6,337 nucleotides of DNA from an archaeon (GTDB lineage Archaea > Aenigmatarchaeota > Aenigmatarchaeia > GW2011-AR5 > GCA-2688965): NCBI GenBank assembly GCA_002688965.1, contig NZEE01000074.1:1-6337 (forward strand), written 5' to 3'. Made by a program: the position numbers and the translations under genes. This document shows, in pieces, positions 4,237 through 6,337 of this stretch. Below the pieces are notes generated by a model. That model searched no databases. It was not told the origin of the DNA and saw only the letters and a program-made list of their open reading frames with translations. How positions within the stretch are numbered: the stretch's first letter is position 1; each line of letters begins with the position of its first letter.

Positions 4237-5625
4237 TTATGCATTATCTGCCAACACATCTTCAAAGCTACTAGCAGGTTTACCTACCCTACCACCACTC
4301 ACTTGAGATGCCCATTTAAGCATTTCTTTCTTATCATCATCTAATGATTCTTCTTTCTTTAATTCATTCATATGAAGTTTATATCCATCACATTTCTTCC
4401 TATGACTACATTTTCTTATGTTATCACAGAAATTTATAACTTCTTTATGGGGATTTAATACCACTTCACCTGGCAGACGATCTTTAAATACACATGTTAA
4501 TCTTTCAGCACACCATTTACCGCTATATCCAACTGCATCAAGTAACTCAGTATTCATGTCTTCATCTAATCCAATAAATGAAAATCTTATATTATTTAAT
4601 GGATTTGCATTAATTATTTCATATTTAAACAACCATTCTTGTAGATGGTAAAAGAATGCATGCCAGTCCATACGCATCCAAGATCTTACAATATCATCTT
4701 GGTGATTACCCATACATATATTTTGCCATGAAAATATTCTTCCATCTGTCTGTCTAAATGTAGGTCCACGATCAGGTCTATTCATAAATGGATGCCATAT
4801 AGGCCTTTCACTTTTAAGAATCATACCTTCAGCTTCAGGAATAATAAGATCTTTAGGTACATCATAGTTTAGTCCAAAGATAAGATGCTGACTATTATAT
4901 ATACTAGGTGGTTGTAAATCTGGATTTAATATTGACCATATCCATTTACCTATACTAATCTGAATACAAAAGGTTAATGGAGGGAAGTCAATATGGCCTA
5001 TATCTAGACCTTCTCTAGTTATTCTAAGTGGCTTTGGTTTAAACTCAAATGTAAAGATAAATAATCCCTCTACTAGGTCTGTATTAGGGTCTTCACGTTG
5101 AGTAGCACCATAACCACGATATATATTATTATTTATATCACATCTTCTTGCTTGTCCAAATGTAGTAGTTATATCATTTAAGGACGCAGTAGCCATTAAT
5201 TCATTTATTCTACTAGTGAATTCATAAATTGCTTGTTCAAGTATACCATCATCAGTATTTTCGTCAAGCCATACAGCATTTTCTCTTCTAGAGGCAATTA
5301 ATGCATTTTCAATTTCACATAGTTCGCGTTTCATATCATTACTATACCATTCTCTACGTCTATCAAATATACTATGCATATGTCTTGGTCTACGATGCCA
5401 TTGCATTATCTTACGAGTATAACATACTTTGACCTTATCATATGTACCAGGTGACCATCTCCATTTTTTAGTTATTCTGAGTGGTTCTTCTATTCCATCA
5501 TAACAATATTTGTGATTAAAGTTATCTAATTTTGCTAATAAGTTACCTTGAGGTCCTATAGTATTGGCTAAATCATCTAAGCCATTTGGATAAAACATAT
5601 CTACCATTTCTTCAGTCTTCATCAT
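4237..5625 (-). CDS. Large E2-like (ubiquitin-conjugating-fold) protein, 462 aa
   Basis: A probable prokaryotic E2-like conjugating protein, which would accept an activated ubiquitin-like protein on a cysteine. Numbered from ATG 5625, residues 186-235 hold strands (LFIFTFEF, LTFCIQISIGKWIW). His278-Pro279 follows, then DGR (294-296), then ICMGN with candidate catalytic Cys304, then helix-rich WHAFFYHLQEWLFKY and NP (341-342). His-Pro, about 25 residues, Cys-x-Gly-Asn, then Trp/Leu helices fits the E2 pattern (HPxI...ICLG). It is far longer than a 150-residue E2: about 180 helical residues precede the core, and a C-terminal Cys cluster (C400, C406, His408, C412) could bind metal. AGGAG lies 7 nt upstream of ATG 5625, and the start overlaps the 55-aa gene by 14 nt. 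The E2 identity rests on motif spacing and the E1 and JAB neighbours, not on a search. Confidence 0.6.
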   Translation of the reverse strand: MMKTEEMVDMFYPNGLDDLANTIGPQGNLLAKLDNFNHKYCYDGIEEPLRITKKWRWSPGTYDKVKVCYTRKIMQWHRRPRHMHSIFDRRREWYSNDMKRELCEIENALIASRRENAVWLDENTDDGILEQAIYEFTSRINELMATASLNDITTTFGQARRCDINNNIYRGYGATQREDPNTDLVEGLFIFTFEFKPKPLRITREGLDIGHIDFPPLTFCIQISIGKWIWSILNPDLQPPSIYNSQHLIFGLNYDVPKDLIIPEAEGMILKSERPIWHPFMNRPDRGPTFRQTDGRIFSWQNICMGNHQDDIVRSWMRMDWHAFFYHLQEWLFKYEIINANPLNNIRFSFIGLDEDMNTELLDAVGYSGKWCAERLTCVFKDRLPGEVVLNPHKEVINFCDNIRKCSHRKKCDGYKLHMNELKKEESLDDDKKEMLKWASQVSGGRVGKPASSFEDVLADNA

Positions 5626-5779
5626 TAACAAGCTCCTTCCATTCTTTTTCAGTAGCATATTTAGCATCACCAGCGGCTACTATTCTAGCAGCATCTTTAG
5701 CTCTAGTTTTAACAACAGTTCCAATTGGTAACCAGCCCCAATGACCAGTATGTTCAATAATAGTTTTAATATACTTCAT
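5612..5779 (-). CDS. Small protein of unknown function, 55 aa
   Basis: Not recognised with certainty. The protein begins MKYIKTIIEHTGHWGW, then IGTVVKTRAKDAARIVAAGDAKYATEKEW. A Gly-x-Val-Val stretch, an Ala-rich helix and a Gly-Asp-Ala turn form a pattern seen in many small phage proteins, with no known activity. It is not a plausible ubiquitin-like modifier: it is short and ends LVNDED. The start ATG 5779 has AGGAG 5 nt upstream. The longer in-frame reading from 5848 would run back through the inverted-repeat region and is disfavoured. The stop overlaps the E2-like gene's start by 14 nt and that gene's ribosome binding site is inside this one, so the pair should be coupled. It is the first gene after the putative promoter region. 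Confidence 0.65.
   Translation of the reverse strand: MKYIKTIIEHTGHWGWLPIGTVVKTRAKDAARIVAAGDAKYATEKEWKELVNDED
5633..5637 (-). promoter_or_regulatory. Ribosome binding site fixing the E2-like gene start
   Basis: AGGAG is 7 nt before ATG 5625, inside the end of the 55-aa gene. The longer in-frame reading from 5670 has no such site, so the 462-aa form is preferred. Confidence 0.7.
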
Positions 5780-5803
5780 ATGATCTCCTAAGTTATGAAG
5801 AGC

Positions 5804-5863
5804 AGAGAGAGCATAGGAGGTCAAGTAAACGCTTCTGCGGTCAACCAAGATTATACTCTCTCT
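5804..5863 (-). repeat. 12-bp inverted repeat with TTGACC direct repeats in its loop
   Basis: Plus-strand AGAGAGAGCATA (5804-5815) and TATACTCTCTCT (5852-5863) are complementary at 11 of 12 positions, with the mismatch being a G-U pair in RNA. The 36-nt loop contains two TTGACC copies on the minus strand (5819-5824 and 5839-5844) starting 20 bp apart, about two helical turns. This looks like an operator with paired sites, or a leader hairpin in read-through transcripts. Confidence 0.45.
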
Positions 5864-5880
5864 CTCCCCGTGTTTGTGAA
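5850..5880 (-). promoter_or_regulatory. Candidate promoter for the cassette
   Basis: A perfect TATAAT (5850-5855) is preceded by TTCACA (5875-5880, 5 of 6 bases of the -35 consensus) with a 19-bp spacer, longer than ideal. The -10 overlaps one arm of the inverted repeat, so a protein bound there could block transcription. The start would be near 5843, giving a leader of about 64 nt before the 55-aa gene. Only moderately supported. Confidence 0.4.
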
Positions 5881-5890
5881 TTACACTGTC

Positions 5891-6292
5891 CTATTTAAGA
5901 AGCGGAGCGCCCACTTCATTAATATAGTTCAATAATTCACGTGTTATACGCAGCTGACCTATGCCAGGCACGTATTTACCGGATAAATGAAATACTATTT
6001 CATCTACACGGCCATTCTGAAACGTAGTAGTTTCGTCAGCGGCTAGGATCCTAAGAGTTCCATCTTTACCTACTTTAGTAGAAGACAAAGTCTTCGTTAG
6101 GTCAGTATTGTTGGTTCTTAGCTTACGATGGGCTTTAACACCCTGCTTCAACCTAGCATAAATAGTAGTGTGATGTACACCATATTCTTTAGCGGCCTTT
6201 GAAACAGGCATGCCAGCTTCAACGTCCAATAAGATATGATTCCACATCGCTGGAGAGATCCTTTTGATCGCACCAACTTTACGTTTACGCAT
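5891..6292 (-). CDS. Helix-turn-helix DNA-binding protein, possibly truncated at its N-terminus by the window edge
   Basis: A probable DNA-binding regulator. From ATG 6292, residues 12-50 hold a resolvase-type helix-turn-helix: ISPAMWNHILLDVEAGMPV, then KAAKEYGVHHTTIYARLKQG, in which the second part is the turn and recognition helix. The basic N-terminus (MRKRKVGAIKR) would contact DNA. The remaining 80 residues (ending YVPGIGQLRITRELLNYINEV) are unassigned, and no resolvase or recombinase catalytic domain is seen. The start is doubtful: no good ribosome binding site precedes 6292 and the frame stays open through 15 more codons to base 6337 (VAVVNRDKKGGKPAT), so the gene may begin outside. 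The stop is TAG at 5891. It may regulate the promoter region directly downstream, but that is inference. Confidence 0.65.
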   Translation of the reverse strand: MRKRKVGAIKRISPAMWNHILLDVEAGMPVSKAAKEYGVHHTTIYARLKQGVKAHRKLRTNNTDLTKTLSSTKVGKDGTLRILAADETTTFQNGRVDEIVFHLSGKYVPGIGQLRITRELLNYINEVGAPLLK

Positions 6293-6337
6293 GGTTGCGG
6301 GTTTTCCACCCTTTTTGTCACGATTGACTACAGCTAC

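Noticed and set aside
5612..5779. 55-aa protein as the missing ubiquitin-like modifier
   Set aside because: It is shorter than a usual beta-grasp domain and ends in Asn-Asp-Glu-Asp rather than Gly-Gly.
1..6337. CRISPR array, tRNA or insertion sequence
   Set aside because: I saw no regular repeat-spacer pattern, no cloverleaf, and no transposase or long terminal inverted repeats.

Overview
All credible genes lie on the minus strand, packed end to end with short overlaps. The DNA is AT-rich, and most starts follow an AGGAG-type ribosome binding site 5-7 nt upstream. A single-stranded-DNA-binding protein (SSB), an annealase-like protein and many very small ORFs suggest the early/recombination region of a tailed phage or phage-like element of a low-GC bacterium. 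The host cannot be named from this sequence. No capsid, tail, terminase, integrase or rRNA/tRNA gene is visible.

In transcription order (high to low coordinate), the window opens with a helix-turn-helix protein whose frame stays open to the window edge. A 111-nt gap follows with a TATAAT box, an inverted repeat and two TTGACC direct repeats. Next come a 55-aa protein and a 462-aa protein that I read as E2-like (ubiquitin-conjugating fold): a His-Pro, then an Ile-Cys-Met-Gly-Asn motif, then helices. After that come a 138-aa coiled-coil protein with a GTG start, a JAB/JAMM metalloprotease with a complete metal-binding motif, and a ThiF/E1-like adenylyltransferase. The last two overlap by about 41 nt. 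Together these form an apparent phage ubiquitin-like conjugation and deconjugation cassette: E1, E2 and deconjugating peptidase. No obvious ubiquitin-like modifier with a C-terminal Gly-Gly is in the window.

The cassette runs directly into a recombination pair: a probable ssDNA-annealing protein, whose leader carries a 24-bp-period repeat, and an SSB-like protein ending in Asp-Ile-Pro-Phe. A 203-nt gap after the SSB gene holds a compact predicted H-type RNA pseudoknot. The low-coordinate end holds a 70-aa coiled-coil/membrane protein, two related small Cys-x2-Cys proteins in tandem, and an acidic protein that runs off the window edge, starts with a strong ribosome binding site and overlaps its neighbour.

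The most interesting feature is the E2-JAB-E1 set placed next to the annealase and SSB genes. The parts belong to known superfamilies (prokaryotic E1/E2/JAB systems such as Bil, type II CBASS Cap2/Cap3 and PRTRC). This arrangement, the long E2-like protein and the lack of a visible modifier merit a search. All functional statements come from motifs read by eye, without database comparison.
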